Source: Sphingomonas ginkgonis
GTDB taxonomy: Bacteria; Pseudomonadota; Alphaproteobacteria; Sphingomonadales; Sphingomonadaceae
Length of the DNA stretch: 64,000 nucleotides
Reading direction: 5' to 3'
NCBI RefSeq assembly: GCF_003970925.1
Contig: NZ_RWJF01000001.1
Span: forward strand, 1,854,501 to 1,918,500
The position numbers and the translations under genes were made by a program. Below the pieces are notes generated by a model that saw only the letters and a program-made list of their open reading frames with translations, was not told the origin of the DNA and searched no databases. Below, piece by piece: positions 44,531-55,366 of the stretch (positions are counted from its first letter, which is position 1; the number at the start of each line of letters is the position of its first letter).

Positions 44531-44557
44531 CGCTGCACATCTCCAGAAAAGAAGCAC

Positions 44558-47500
44558 ATGCCTAAGCGTACCGACATCTCCTCCATCCTCATCATCGGCG
44601 CTGGTCCGATCGTCATCGGGCAGGCGGCGGAGTTCGATTATTCGGGGTCCCAGGCGGTCAAGGCGCTGAAGGCCGAGGGCTACCGGGTCATCGTCGTCAA
44701 TTCCAACCCGGCGACGATCATGACCGATCCCGAACTGGCGGACGCGACCTACATCGAGCCGATCACGCCGGCGATGGTGGCCAAGATCATCGAGGCGGAG
44801 AGGCCCGACGCGCTGCTGCCGACGATGGGTGGCCAGACCGCGCTCAACACCGCGCTGGCGCTGGCGAAGGACGGGACGCTGGAGCGGCTAGGGGTCGAGC
44901 TCATCGGCGCCAATGCCGAGGCGATCGAGAAGGCGGAGGATCGGCAGAAATTCCGTGACGCGATGGACCGGATCGGGCTGGAGAGCCCCAAGTCGGCGAT
45001 CGTCCACACGGTCGAGGAAGCGGTCGCGGCGCTGGAGACGGTGGGTCTTCCCGCCGTCATCCGCCCCAGCTTCACGCTCGGCGGAACGGGCGGCGGGATC
45101 GCCTACAACCGCGCGGAATATCTCGAGATCGTCAAGTCGGGGCTGGAGGCGAGCCCGACCACCGAGGTGCTGATCGACGAGAGCGTGGTCGGGTGGAAGG
45201 AATATGAGATGGAGGTGGTCCGCGACCGCGCGGACAACGCCATCATCATCTGCTCGATCGAGAACATCGACCCGATGGGGGTCCATACGGGGGACTCGAT
45301 CACCGTCGCCCCGGCGCTGACACTCACCGACAAGGAATATCAGCGGATGCGCTCGGCCTCGATCGCGGTGCTGCGCGAAATCGGTGTCGAAACAGGCGGT
45401 TCCAACGTCCAGTTCGCGGTCGATCCGAAGACCGGGCGGATGATCGTGATCGAGATGAACCCGCGCGTGTCGCGCTCCTCGGCGCTGGCGTCCAAGGCGA
45501 CCGGCTTCCCGATCGCCAAGGTCGCGGCCAAGCTGGCGGTCGGCTACACGCTCGACGAGATCGCCAACGACATCACTGGCGGCGCGACCCCGGCGAGCTT
45601 CGAGCCGACGATCGACTATGTCGTCACCAAGATCCCGCGCTTCGCGTTCGAGAAATTCAAGGGCGCCGAGGCGATCCTGTCGACCGCGATGAAGTCGGTC
45701 GGCGAGGTGATGGCAATCGGGCGGAGCTTCGCCGAGAGCCTGCAGAAGGCGCTGCGCGGGCTGGAGGTCGGCTATTGCGGGCTCGACCGGGTGCGCGAGC
45801 TCGAAAATGCCGCGCCCGAGGTGATCGAGAATGCGCTGACCCGCTCGACCCCCGACCGGCTGCTGGTCGCGGCCGAGGCGCTGCGCCACAACTTCACCGT
45901 CGAGCGGATCTGCCAGCTCGCCGGGTTCGATCCCTGGTTCGTCGAACGACTGGCGGAAATCGTCCGTGCCGAGGAGCAGGTCCGCGCCGAGGGGCTGCCG
46001 CAGGACGCGGCGGGCCTGCGCCGGCTGAAGGCGATGGGCTTTTCCGACGGGCGGCTGGCGCAACTCGCGCTGCGCTCGGCGCACGCGCACCGCGGCATGG
46101 GCGAGGCCAATGCGCGCGGATCGGGGATCGTCCACGACGCCATTCGCGCGATGACCGGCGGGATCACCGAGGCCGAGGTGCGCGCGCTGCGCCACAAGCT
46201 CGGCGTCCGCCCGGTCTACAAGCGGATCGACAGCTGCGCGGCCGAGTTCGACGCTTCCACGCCCTACCTCTACTCGACCTACGAGGCGCCACTGTTCGGC
46301 GAGGCGGAGGACGAGGCCAATGTCTCCGACCGCGAGAAGGTGATGATCTTGGGCGGCGGGCCAAACCGGATCGGGCAGGGAATCGAATTCGATTATTGCT
46401 GCTGCCATGCCGCCTTCGCGCTGCGCGATGCCGGGTACGAGACGATCATGGTCAACTGCAACCCGGAGACGGTCTCGACCGACCCGGACACCAGCGACCG
46501 CCTCTATTTCGAGCCGCTGACCGCCGAGGACGTGCTGGAGATCGTCGCGCAGGAGACCGAGAAGGGCAGACTCAAGGGCGTCATCGTCCAGCTCGGCGGG
46601 CAGACTCCGCTCAAGCTGGCGGCCGAGCTGCAGGCGGCGGGGGTGCCGATCCTCGGCACCTCGCCCGACAGCATCGACCTTGCCGAGGACCGCGAGCGGT
46701 TCGCGGCGCTGGTCAGCAAGCTGGGGCTCAAGCAGCCCGCCAACGGCATTGCGCGCAGCCGCGACGAGGCGGTGCAGGTGGCCGAGCGGATCGGATTCCC
46801 CGTGCTGCTGCGCCCGAGCTACGTGCTGGGTGGGCGGGCGATGGAGGTGGTCGACGGGATCGCCCAGCTCGACAATTACATTGCCACCGCGGTGCAGGTG
46901 TCGGGGACTAGTCCGGTGCTGATCGACCGCTATCTGCGCGACGCGATCGAGGTCGACGTCGACGCCATCTCGGACGGCACCGACGTGGCGATCGCGGGGG
47001 TGCTCCAGCACATCGAGGAGGCCGGAGTCCATTCTGGCGACAGCGCCTGCTCGATCCCGCCCTACAGCCTGTCGGACAGCGTGGTCGCCGAGATCGAGCG
47101 ACAGGCGCGCGAGCTGGCGCTGGCGCTCAAGGTCCAGGGGCTGATGAACATCCAGTTCGCGGTGAAGGATGGCGAGGTCTACCTGATCGAGGTGAACCCG
47201 CGCGCCAGTCGGACGGTGCCGTTCACCGCCAAGGCGATCGGCAAGCCGGTCGCCAAGATGGCGGCGCGGGTCATGGCGGGGGAGGCGCTCGCCGGACTGC
47301 CGCCGCTCGATCGCCACATCGACCATATCGCGGTGAAGGAGAGCGTCTTCCCCTTCGCGCGCTTCCCCGGGACCGACCCGGTGCTCGGGCCCGAGATGAA
47401 GAGCACGGGCGAAGTGATGGGAATCGATCGCGATTTCGACATCGCCTTCGCCAAGTCACAGATCGGCAGCGGGATCGTCCTGCCGGACTCGGGGACGGTG

Positions 47501-47896
47501 TTCGTGTCGGTCAAGAACAGCGACAAGGAACCGATCCTCGCGACCGCCAAGCAGATGGTCGAACTGGGCTTCAGGCTGATCGCGACGACCGGCACCGCGG
47601 CGCACCTCGAGGCGGCGGGGATCCCGGTCGAGCGGGTCAACAAGGTGGCTCAGGGGCGGCCGCATATCGTCGACCGACTGCTCGACGGACAGGTGCAGCT
47701 GGTCTTCAACACGACCGAGGGCTGGCAGTCGCTGCAGGACAGCCAGGCGATCCGCGCCACGGCGCTGACCAGCAAGGTGCCCTACTTCACCACCGCGGCG
47801 GCGAGCGCGGCCGTGGCGAGGGCGATCGCGGCGCTGCGGGGACGTCCGCTTGAAGTCAGGTCGCTCCAGTCCTATTATTCCGCCTCCAAACAGTGA
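44558..47896 (+). CDS. carB: Carbamoyl-phosphate synthase large subunit
   Basis: 1112 aa, two ATP-grasp halves plus the C-terminal MGS-like regulatory domain. First half begins [21 protein letters not shown]; second half has [19 protein letters not shown]; the allosteric domain is around [20 protein letters not shown]. Makes carbamoyl phosphate from bicarbonate, ATP and CarA-derived ammonia. ATG 44558 is chosen (GAAAAGAAG upstream, a weak RBS); the repeat R4 ends just before it. The cassette between carA and carB may change how the two subunits are co-expressed. Confidence 0.97.
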   Translation: MPKRTDISSILIIGAGPIVIGQAAEFDYSGSQAVKALKAEGYRVIVVNSNPATIMTDPELADATYIEPITPAMVAKIIEAERPDALLPTMGGQTALNTALALAKDGTLERLGVELIGANAEAIEKAEDRQKFRDAMDRIGLESPKSAIVHTVEEAVAALETVGLPAVIRPSFTLGGTGGGIAYNRAEYLEIVKSGLEASPTTEVLIDESVVGWKEYEMEVVRDRADNAIIICSIENIDPMGVHTGDSITVAPALTLTDKEYQRMRSASIAVLREIGVETGGSNVQFAVDPKTGRMIVIEMNPRVSRSSALASKATGFPIAKVAAKLAVGYTLDEIANDITGGATPASFEPTIDYVVTKIPRFAFEKFKGAEAILSTAMKSVGEVMAIGRSFAESLQKALRGLEVGYCGLDRVRELENAAPEVIENALTRSTPDRLLVAAEALRHNFTVERICQLAGFDPWFVERLAEIVRAEEQVRAEGLPQDAAGLRRLKAMGFSDGRLAQLALRSAHAHRGMGEANARGSGIVHDAIRAMTGGITEAEVRALRHKLGVRPVYKRIDSCAAEFDASTPYLYSTYEAPLFGEAEDEANVSDREKVMILGGGPNRIGQGIEFDYCCCHAAFALRDAGYETIMVNCNPETVSTDPDTSDRLYFEPLTAEDVLEIVAQETEKGRLKGVIVQLGGQTPLKLAAELQAAGVPILGTSPDSIDLAEDRERFAALVSKLGLKQPANGIARSRDEAVQVAERIGFPVLLRPSYVLGGRAMEVVDGIAQLDNYIATAVQVSGTSPVLIDRYLRDAIEVDVDAISDGTDVAIAGVLQHIEEAGVHSGDSACSIPPYSLSDSVVAEIERQARELALALKVQGLMNIQFAVKDGEVYLIEVNPRASRTVPFTAKAIGKPVAKMAARVMAGEALAGLPPLDRHIDHIAVKESVFPFARFPGTDPVLGPEMKSTGEVMGIDRDFDIAFAKSQIGSGIVLPDSGTVFVSVKNSDKEPILATAKQMVELGFRLIATTGTAAHLEAAGIPVERVNKVAQGRPHIVDRLLDGQVQLVFNTTEGWQSLQDSQAIRATALTSKVPYFTTAAASAAVARAIAALRGRPLEVRSLQSYYSASKQ

Positions 47897-47971
47897 ATTT
47901 CCCCCACCGCCGGCTTGTTTGAAGCGCTTCCGGGCGCCGGGGCGGGGTTTTGACAAAGGACAGGGCGGAGA

Positions 47972-48445
47972 ATGGCGAGCGAGAAGGTTCCGATGCTGGC
48001 CGAAGGCTATCGGCAGCTTGAGGACGAACTGAAGCGGCTGAAGCTGGAGCGTCCGCAGATCGTCGATGCGATCGAGGAAGCCCGCGCGCACGGCGACCTG
48101 TCGGAGAACGCCGAATATCATGCCGCCAAGGAGCGGCAGGGCCAGATCGAGGCGCAGATCGCCGACATCGAGGACCGGCTCAGCCGCGCCATGGTGATCG
48201 ACCCGACCACCCTGTCGGGCGACAAGGTGGTGTTCGGCGCCACCGTCGGACTGCTCGACGAGGACGAGAAGAAGGTCCGCTACCAGCTGGTCGGCCAGCA
48301 GGAGGCGGACGCCAAGGTCGGGCGGATCAGCTACAACTCGCCGCTCGGCCGGGCGCTGATTGGGCGGCAGGTCGGCGAGGAAGTCGAAGTCGCGACGCCG
48401 TCGGGCGACCGCTACTACGAGATCGAATCGATCGAGTTCATCTAG
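47972..48445 (+). CDS. greA: Transcription elongation factor GreA
   Basis: 157 aa. Rescues backtracked RNA polymerase by stimulating transcript cleavage. N-terminal coiled coil ([20 protein letters not shown]) with the acidic tip [13 protein letters not shown] and C-terminal FKBP-like domain ([20 protein letters not shown]) are standard. Follows carB by 75 bp. Confidence 0.96.
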   Translation: MASEKVPMLAEGYRQLEDELKRLKLERPQIVDAIEEARAHGDLSENAEYHAAKERQGQIEAQIADIEDRLSRAMVIDPTTLSGDKVVFGATVGLLDEDEKKVRYQLVGQQEADAKVGRISYNSPLGRALIGRQVGEEVEVATPSGDRYYEIESIEFI

Positions 48446-48452
48446 GGTGCTG

Positions 48453-49088
48453 ATGGAACGTCGCCGCTTCAAGGTCACCGCCACGGCGCTGACCACGGCG
48501 GTGACGCTCGCCGTCTCGCTGCTGATCTTCGCGCTCGGCGCGGACGACCGCGCGGCCTTCCTGTTCGGGCTGGTGCCGGCGCGGCTGCTGGGCGTCTACC
48601 ACCTGGCGCCCGCGGTGCCGGCCTGGTTGACCCCACTCAGCGCGACCCTCGTCCACGGCGGGTTCGCGCACCTGTTCCTCAACATGGTGGCGCTGGTTTT
48701 CTTCGGCCTGCAGGTCGAGCGGGTGCTCGGCGCGTTCGGCTTCGCCGTGCTCTATCTCGTCGGCGCCTACGTCGCCGGGCTGACCCAGTTTGCGGTCAAT
48801 CCTGCCTCGATAAACCCGATGATCGGCGCCAGCGGTGCGATCAGCGCGCTGGTCGGCGCCTATGGACTGATGTTCGGGGTGCCCAAGAAGCTGACCCGCA
48901 GCATCGGAGTGAACCGCCTGCTTCATGCGGTTTGGCTGGCGGTCAGCTGGACGCTGCTGCAGATCGCCTTCGGCTGGCTGATGGGCGAGCAGGGGATGAT
49001 GCTCGCCACGCCCGCGCATGTCGGCGGGTTCGTCGCCGGGCTGCTGCTGCAGCGCCCGCTGCTGCTGTGGCGTTACCGCAAGGCCTGA
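48453..49088 (+). CDS. Rhomboid family intramembrane serine protease
   Basis: 211 aa, six or seven TM helices. Catalytic Ser in GASGAISALVG (TM4) and His in TPAHVGGFVAG (TM6), with the TLVHGGFAHLFLNMVAL motif in TM2. Cleaves TM helices; target unknown. ATG 48453 is used, 7 bp after greA; a GTG two codons earlier is equally placed. Confidence 0.9.
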   Translation: MERRRFKVTATALTTAVTLAVSLLIFALGADDRAAFLFGLVPARLLGVYHLAPAVPAWLTPLSATLVHGGFAHLFLNMVALVFFGLQVERVLGAFGFAVLYLVGAYVAGLTQFAVNPASINPMIGASGAISALVGAYGLMFGVPKKLTRSIGVNRLLHAVWLAVSWTLLQIAFGWLMGEQGMMLATPAHVGGFVAGLLLQRPLLLWRYRKA

Positions 49089-49136
49089 GCGCCTCGCGCA
49101 CGCGGTGAACGGCGCGCCCGGCGCCGCCCGGTCTGC

Positions 49137-49352
49137 CTAGTCCTTCAGCTCGGGCTCGAGCAGGCGGTGGAGGTGGACCACCACATATTTCATCTCGGCG
49201 TCGTCCACCGTGCGCTGCGCATTGGCGCGCCACGCTTCCTCCGCGTCGTGATAATTGTCGTAGATGCCGACGAGGTCGACGCTCTTGGTGTCGAAATCGA
49301 GGCCCTGCGGATCCTTGACCCGCCCGCCGAACACGAGGTGAAGCTTGCTCAT
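49137..49352 (-). CDS. DUF4170 domain-containing protein
   Basis: 71 aa. Matches the short alphaproteobacterial DUF4170 family: KLHLVFGGRVKDPQGLDFD, VGIYDNYHDAEEAWRANAQR and KYVVVHLHRLLEPE. Unknown function. It lies beyond the terminator of the upstream operon, so it is a separate transcription unit. Confidence 0.85.
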   Translation of the reverse strand: MSKLHLVFGGRVKDPQGLDFDTKSVDLVGIYDNYHDAEEAWRANAQRTVDDAEMKYVVVHLHRLLEPELKD

Positions 49353-49369
49353 GGGGCAAGGTCGCTAGC

Positions 49370-49430
49370 AAAAAGGGCGGACGACGTCAGCCCCGATGCG
49401 GCGGGAACCGCACCGGGGCCGATCGTCCGC
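49370..49430 (-). terminator. Long intrinsic terminator of the four-gene envelope operon
   Basis: On the minus strand: outer stem GCGGACGA / TCGTCCGC, inner stem GCCCCGGTGCGG / CCGCATCGGGGC, then CCTTTTT. It lies 13 bp past the stop of the last gene (49444). Confidence 0.8.
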
Positions 49431-49443
49431 GATGCGGGGCGAC

Positions 49444-49812
49444 TCAGCTGTCGCTGTTCGAGCCCGCGCCGAAGAACTCGCGCACCTTGTCGCCGGCGAG
49501 CTCGTTGAACTTCTCGCGGCCCATCTCGCGGCCGCGATCGAGCGCGCCGCGGCTCGCCTCGTTGAGCTTCTGCCCGAGCGGGCGGAGCATCTCCGTCTCG
49601 CGGTCGCTGCGCGGCAGGACCGAGGCGATCAGCGCACCGAGCGCCGCGCCCGCGCCAAGCGCGATCAGCGGGGCCGAGCCGACCCGGTCGGTGATGTCGC
49701 TGCCAAGATCGCCGATCCGCTCACGGACATCGTCGATCCGGCTGCTGGAGGAGGAAGCGCTGCTCCCGGTGCTGCTCGAGCGGCTGCCGGTCTCGTTGGT
49801 GCTGGTGGCCAT
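49444..49812 (-). CDS. Hypothetical membrane-anchored Ser-rich protein
   Basis: 122 aa. Ser/Thr-rich N-terminus (GSRSSSTGSSASSSSSRID), amphipathic DDVRERIGDLGSDITDRVG, one TM (APLIALGAGAALGALIASVL), then a charged helical tail. Resembles the membrane-bound YqjD/ElaB-type ribosome-associated proteins only in layout. Last gene of the operon; overlaps the previous gene by one base. Confidence 0.65.
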   Translation of the reverse strand: MATSTNETGSRSSSTGSSASSSSSRIDDVRERIGDLGSDITDRVGSAPLIALGAGAALGALIASVLPRSDRETEMLRPLGQKLNEASRGALDRGREMGREKFNELAGDKVREFFGAGSNSDS

Positions 49813-50159
49813 TACTCTTTCTCCGTTACGCGATGGCGCCGCTCGGACGCCGTTTCGTCTGGGGTGTCGCGATCGTCGCTGCCGGAGAACCAGCCGGCAA
49901 CGGTCGCGAACAGGGGTTTGCGGGCGAGGAACAGGGCCGCCGCGGCGGCCACGCCGGCGGCCATTCCGGGCCGCTGCCTGACTGCCGTGACCGTCTGGTC
50001 CGCGACCTCGATCGACTTGTTCTTGGCACCCTGGATGGCATCCGAGGTGACTTTCTGGGGCGACAGCCGAGCCTTGAGCTCGTCCACCGTTCCCATCAGC
50101 TTCGCCCGGGCCGCTTCCGCCTCGCCGCGGGCGCGCGCGATCTTCACGTCCGTCGTCAT
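49812..50159 (-). CDS. DUF3618 domain-containing membrane protein
   Basis: 115 aa. Begins with the DUF3618 helix (KIARARGEAEAARAKLMGTV) and has a TM segment (GMAAGVAAAAALFLARK). Family function unknown; members often adjoin phage-holin-like YqjE genes in alphaproteobacteria, as here. ATGA overlap with the upstream gene. Confidence 0.85.
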   Translation of the reverse strand: MTTDVKIARARGEAEAARAKLMGTVDELKARLSPQKVTSDAIQGAKNKSIEVADQTVTAVRQRPGMAAGVAAAAALFLARKPLFATVAGWFSGSDDRDTPDETASERRHRVTEKE

Positions 50160-50503
50160 GGCTTGGGAGCCTTCAGCTTGTTGATCCCGATCTTGCCGAC
50201 GACCGCCGCCACCACCAGGAACAACAGGGTGGTGACCACGCCGGCGAGCGCCGGGTTCATGATCTGGGCGAAGGCGACGAAGACCGTCGCGGCGAAGCTC
50301 AGGGCACCGACGTGCGCGAAGAAGGCGGCGACCGCCAGCAGGATGACCGGGGTCTTCCAGGCCTGGAGCTTCTCCGTGCCGATGGTCTTGTAGAGGTTGA
50401 CCTCGGCCTGGGCGTAAGCCTTCCCGTCCTCGACGAGCCGGTGGAACAGCTCGCCGAGGCTATCGGGTTCGGGCGCGCCTGCCTCATCGCGCGGCTTGAG
50501 CAT
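50156..50503 (-). CDS. YqjE/DUF1469-type (phage-holin-like) membrane protein
   Basis: 115 aa. Cytosolic N-terminus (SLGELFHRLVEDGKAYAQAE) and two TM helices (TPVILLAVAAFFAHVGALSF and VVTTLLFLVVAAVVG). This is the YqjE/holin-superfamily III pattern, not a prophage gene: no phage neighbours are seen. Stop overlaps the downstream start (ATGA). Confidence 0.85.
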   Translation of the reverse strand: MLKPRDEAGAPEPDSLGELFHRLVEDGKAYAQAEVNLYKTIGTEKLQAWKTPVILLAVAAFFAHVGALSFAATVFVAFAQIMNPALAGVVTTLLFLVVAAVVGKIGINKLKAPKP

Positions 50504-51162
50504 CAGTCGTTGTCGACGCTCGGCGCGCGGTTGCTGCTGCTACGCGTACCGCTGGTGCCCGCCTCGTTGCCGGCCTTGACCAGCCGGACAAGTGCGAAAC
50601 CGAGGATGGCGGCGCCGGTCAGCGCGACCCCCGGGCTCTTGCGGACGAGCTCGCGCACGTCATCGATCAGCTCCTCGGGATCCTTGCCGCCGAGGTTGGT
50701 CGCCGCCGACTGCAGCGAGGTGGCCGCGGAACGGGCATAGTCGGCATATTGCGGGCCGAGCTTGTCCTCGATCCCGGCGACGGTGTCGTTGATCAGCGCC
50801 GAGACGTTCTGCAGCGCGTCGCTGCCGCGCTCGAGGCCCTGGCCGACGAGGCCGTAGGTGCGGGTCGAGACTTCGCTCTTCAGCTTGTCGCCGCCGCTCT
50901 TCAGGCTCTCGCGGATGCCGCCCGACGAGCTGCTCGACGAGGACGAGGTGCTGCTGCTATTCGAGGTGCGGGCCGGGGTGGTGCGGTCCGTGTCGCTCAC
51001 GATCAAATCCCCTTCAAGGTCGCTGCCAGACGCGGCGCCGATGGCGGCACCCTGTCCGGAGACGTCGGTGTTGCTGGTATTGCCGGTGGTCGACGAACGG
51101 GGCGCGCCGGCGCCCTCGATGATCGTATCGGTGCCTTCCGGCATTTGGTTGGTGTCGGCCAT
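50503..51162 (-). CDS. Ser-rich membrane protein, first gene of the envelope-stress operon
   Basis: 219 aa. N-terminal half is low-complexity Thr/Ser-rich ([17 protein letters not shown]), followed by amphipathic helices (LVGQGLERGSDALQNVSALI, DYARSAATSLQSAATNLGG) and a C-terminal TM (SPGVALTGAAILGFALVRLV). No family recognised. ATG 51162 follows GGAGG. It heads four overlapping genes, with an EcfG-like promoter 40 nt upstream, so it is probably a general-stress envelope protein. Confidence 0.7.
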   Translation of the reverse strand: MADTNQMPEGTDTIIEGAGAPRSSTTGNTSNTDVSGQGAAIGAASGSDLEGDLIVSDTDRTTPARTSNSSSTSSSSSSSSGGIRESLKSGGDKLKSEVSTRTYGLVGQGLERGSDALQNVSALINDTVAGIEDKLGPQYADYARSAATSLQSAATNLGGKDPEELIDDVRELVRKSPGVALTGAAILGFALVRLVKAGNEAGTSGTRSSSNRAPSVDND

Positions 51163-51201
51163 GCGGACCTCCTTGACGCAGATGAACAATTCACTTGCCC
51201 A

Positions 51202-51227
51202 AACTGCGGGTCGCACGCCTTCGTTCC
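51202..51227 (-). promoter_or_regulatory. EcfG-like promoter of the four-gene envelope operon
   Basis: Minus strand GGAAC (51227-51223), N17, AGTT (51205-51202). One mismatch in the -10 from the EcfG consensus (CGTT), correct spacing, 40 nt from the start codon. Confidence 0.5.
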
Positions 51228-51271
51228 GGTTGTGCGCCACGAATGTTGCCGTGTGCACGACGGACCGATAG

Positions 51272-52649
<1,378 letters not shown>

Positions 52650-52656
52650 ACCCGCG

Positions 52657-52740
52657 ATGACCGTTCGCACGGCCCTTGTCGCTTCGTTCCGCTGGTGGTG
52701 GCGTCCGCCGGCTGAGGAGGCGTGCGCCGCGATCGTGTAA
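52657..52740 (+). CDS. trpL: Trp leader peptide (attenuator-type)
   Basis: 27-codon open frame, MTVRTALVASFRWWWRPP..., with three adjacent TGG codons at 52693-52701, ending in TAA. A strong terminator follows 30 bp later and then aroF-trpE-trpG. This is the arrangement of ribosome-mediated attenuation: Trp starvation stalls the ribosome at WWW and lets an antiterminator form. An in-frame ATG at 52627 would give 37 codons, but with the -35 box at 52621 the shorter leader fits better. There is no clear RBS, and the putative TSS falls at the ATG, so it may be leaderless as reported for rhizobial trpL. Confidence 0.75.
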   Translation: MTVRTALVASFRWWWRPPAEEACAAIV

Positions 52741-52799
52741 CCGGAGCGAGAGCTTCGATCCGACGACCAGCCCGCCTCCCTCGAGGCGGGCTTTTTTTT
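52714..52799 (+). terminator. Trp attenuator: antiterminator arm and terminator
   Basis: Terminator: GCCCGCCTC (52770-52778), CCTC loop, GAGGCGGGC (52783-52791), then eight Ts (52792-52799). An upstream GAGGAGGCG (52714-52722) could pair with CGCCTCCCTC (52773-52782) as the antiterminator. The two foldings are mutually exclusive. It precedes aroF by 30 bp. Confidence 0.8.
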
Positions 52800-52829
52800 G
52801 CCCTTCATTCGAGACCTCCGAGACCCAGC

Positions 52830-53846
52830 ATGATCATCGTCCTCAAGCCCGAAGCCACTCCCGAGATCGCGCAGGAACTCCTCGCCCGCATCGAGGAAAA
52901 GGGGTTGAAGCCCCTCCACATGCCGGGAGCGGAGCGCGTCGTGCTCGGCGCGCTCGGCGACGAGCGGGTCCTCTCCGAGCTTCGTCTCGAGGGGCATCCC
53001 TATGTCGAGAGCGTCAAGCCGATCCTCGCCCCGTACAAGCTGGTCAGCCGCGAGCTCCACCCGCACGACACGGTGGTACGGCTCGGCAAGGTGGCGGTCG
53101 GCGGGCGCGGCTTCACCGTCGTTGGCGGCCCCTGCGCGGTCGAAACCGAGGAGCAGATGCGGGAGACTGCCGGCGCGGTGAAGAAGGCGGGCGGCCACGC
53201 GCTGCGCGCCGGCGCCTACAAGCCGCGGACCAGCCCCTATGCCTTCCAGGGTCATGGCGAGGAGGGGCTGAAGATCCTCCGCCGCATCGGCGACGAGACC
53301 GGGCTGCCGGTCGTCACCGAGGTGATGGAGAGCGGCGATGTCGACGTCATCTGCGAACATGCCGACGCGCTGCAGATCGGCGCGCGCAACATGCAGAACT
53401 TCGCGCTGCTGAAGGCGGTCGGGCGGGCGTCCAAGCCGGTGCTTCTGAAGCGCGGGATCGCGGCCAAGCTCGACGAGCTGCTGCTCGCCGCCGAATATAT
53501 CATGGCGTCGGGCAACGAGCAGGTCATGCTGTGCGAGCGCGGCATTCGCACCTTCGAGACAGCGACCCGCAACACGCTGGACCTGAACGCCATTCCCTGG
53601 ATCAAGCAGCGCACGCACCTGCCGGTGCTGGTCGACCCGAGCCACGGCACCGGGATCCGCGACCTCGTCGTGCCGATGGCGCTGGCGGCGGCGGCCTGCG
53701 GCGCGGACGGGATCCTGGTCGAGGTCCACCGCGATCCGTCCGCCGCCTGGTCCGACGGCGCGCAGTCGCTCTACCCGCAGCAGTTCGAGCAGATGATGGG
53801 GCAGCTGAAGCCGATCGTCGCCGCGGTGGGTCGGCAGCTCGCGTGA
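52830..53846 (+). CDS. aroF: 3-deoxy-7-phosphoheptulonate synthase (AroF/type I beta)
   Basis: 338 aa. First enzyme of the shikimate pathway (PEP + erythrose 4-P). N-terminal ferredoxin-like regulatory domain (MIIVLKPEATPEIAQELLAR) then the TIM barrel: GPCAVETEEQM, AGAYKPRTSPYAFQG, VTEVMESGD, QIGARNMQNF, LLKRGI, and DPSHGTGIRD. ATG 52830 matches the family start. It is the first gene of a tightly coupled unit aroF-trpE-trpG behind the Trp attenuator. Confidence 0.94.
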   Translation: MIIVLKPEATPEIAQELLARIEEKGLKPLHMPGAERVVLGALGDERVLSELRLEGHPYVESVKPILAPYKLVSRELHPHDTVVRLGKVAVGGRGFTVVGGPCAVETEEQMRETAGAVKKAGGHALRAGAYKPRTSPYAFQGHGEEGLKILRRIGDETGLPVVTEVMESGDVDVICEHADALQIGARNMQNFALLKAVGRASKPVLLKRGIAAKLDELLLAAEYIMASGNEQVMLCERGIRTFETATRNTLDLNAIPWIKQRTHLPVLVDPSHGTGIRDLVVPMALAAAACGADGILVEVHRDPSAAWSDGAQSLYPQQFEQMMGQLKPIVAAVGRQLA

Positions 53847-55366
53847 AGGCCGAGCGGCAGCCCTGCGGAAGCGCGCGGGCGCTGACCCGGCGGCTCGACA
53901 GCGAGGCCGACCGGCTGGCGCTCTACGCCGCGCTGACCGGACGCGGCGCGCGGCGGGACACGATGCTGCTCGAGACGCTGGCGGGCGCCAGCCTGCTGCT
54001 CGAGCGGGCGGCGCTGCGGATCGAGTGCCGCGGGCAGCAGGTCACGGTGACCGCGGTGAGCGCCAACGGTCGGACCCTGCTGGGCAGCCTCGCCGAGCGG
54101 TTCGGCACGAGCGAGCGCGACAGCGACCGGCTGGCGATCGGGTTCGAGCGGGCCACCGGCGACGATGCCGAGGCGCGGCTGCTCGCCGCTTCGCCCTTCG
54201 ATGTGCTGCGCGCGCTCTCGACCGGGCTTCGCAACGACAGTCCGGAGGAGCCCTTCACGGTGGCGCTGCTGGGGATCGTCGCGTTCGACCATGTCGAGCT
54301 GTTCGAGGAGTTGCCGGGTGCCACGGGGGATCCGAGCGGGGTGCCCGACTTCCTCTTCTGGCTGGCCGAATCGCTGGTGGTGTTCGAGCCCGGCCTCGCG
54401 CCGCGGATCGTCTGCACCGGCTTCAACGGCGAGGGCGAGGGGGCGGCGGCCGGGCGGATGGCAGAGATCGCCGCCCGGGCTGCTTCCGTCGCGCCGCTTG
54501 CCGTGCCGGCACTCGGCGCGCCGCCGCAGGGCGAGCCTGATCTCAGCGACGAGCAGTTCGGCGCGCTGGTGCTCGACATGAAGGAGCATGTGCTGGCGGG
54601 CGATGTCTACCAGGTCGTGCCCTCGCGAGGGTTCGCCACGGCCTGCGCCGACCCGCTCGCCGCCTTCGCCGCGGCGCGCTCGCTCGACCGCAGTCCCTAC
54701 ATGTTCTTCGTCGCCGCCGAGGGCTTCACCCTGTTCGGCACCTCGCCCGAGACCTCAGTCCGGGTCCGCCGCGCCGAGGGGGAGCTGGAGGTCGAGATCA
54801 AGCCGATCGCCGGCACTCGCCCGCGCGGCGCCGATGCGGACGAGGACGACCGGTTCGAAGCCGAGCTGCGCCTCGATACCAAGGAGATCGCCGAGCACAT
54901 GATGCTGGTCGATCTCGCCCGCAACGACGTGGCGCGGGTATCGCGGGCGGGCTCGCGGCGGGTCAACAGGCTGATGACGGTCGAGCGCTACGCCCGGGTG
55001 ATGCACCTCGTGTCCTCGGTCACCGGGCTGCTCCGGGGTGGCTACGACGCGCTCCATGCGCTGGTCGCAGGGCTCAACGTCGGCACGCTGTCGGGCGCAC
55101 CCAAGCTTCGGGCGACGCAGCTCATCCGGGCGGCGGAAGGGCGGCGGCGCGGCGCCTATGGCGGGGCGATCGGCTGGTTGTCGGGGGAAGGGACGCTCGA
55201 CACCGGCGTGATCATCCGCTCGGCGCTGGTCCGCGACGGAATGGCGGAGGTCCGCGCCGGCGCCGGCGTGGTCTACGACAGCGACCCTGCGGCCGAAGCG
55301 GACGAGACCCGCCGCAAGGCCAGCGCCATCCTTTCCGCCATCGCCGCCTCGGAGGCCGCCCGATGA
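53843..55366 (+). CDS. trpE: Anthranilate synthase component I
   Basis: 507 aa. Converts chorismate to anthranilate. Trp-feedback-like motif LLET near residue 42, and chorismate-binding domain signatures VYQVVPSR, GTSPETSVRVR, IAGTRPRG, VDLARNDVARV, VSSVTGLL, and LSGAPKLRATQLI. GTG 53843 overlaps the aroF stop (GTGA). Could be confused with aminodeoxychorismate synthase PabB, but the Trp-codon leader points to TrpE. Confidence 0.9.
   Translation: MKAERQPCGSARALTRRLDSEADRLALYAALTGRGARRDTMLLETLAGASLLLERAALRIECRGQQVTVTAVSANGRTLLGSLAERFGTSERDSDRLAIGFERATGDDAEARLLAASPFDVLRALSTGLRNDSPEEPFTVALLGIVAFDHVELFEELPGATGDPSGVPDFLFWLAESLVVFEPGLAPRIVCTGFNGEGEGAAAGRMAEIAARAASVAPLAVPALGAPPQGEPDLSDEQFGALVLDMKEHVLAGDVYQVVPSRGFATACADPLAAFAAARSLDRSPYMFFVAAEGFTLFGTSPETSVRVRRAEGELEVEIKPIAGTRPRGADADEDDRFEAELRLDTKEIAEHMMLVDLARNDVARVSRAGSRRVNRLMTVERYARVMHLVSSVTGLLRGGYDALHALVAGLNVGTLSGAPKLRATQLIRAAEGRRRGAYGGAIGWLSGEGTLDTGVIIRSALVRDGMAEVRAGAGVVYDSDPAAEADETRRKASAILSAIAASEAAR

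Noticed and set aside
44888..47326. Open frame of about 812 codons antisense to carB
   Set aside because: GC-rich third positions create long antisense frames; its translation is low-complexity Arg/Asp/His-rich and carB is unmistakable on the other strand.
47897..47971. Terminator between carB and greA
   Set aside because: A CCCC...GGGG-type stem followed by TTTT exists but has too many mismatches to support.
50156..50503. Holin-like gene as evidence of prophage
   Set aside because: It is the YqjE/holin-III type membrane protein; no phage genes nearby and it is coupled to DUF3618.
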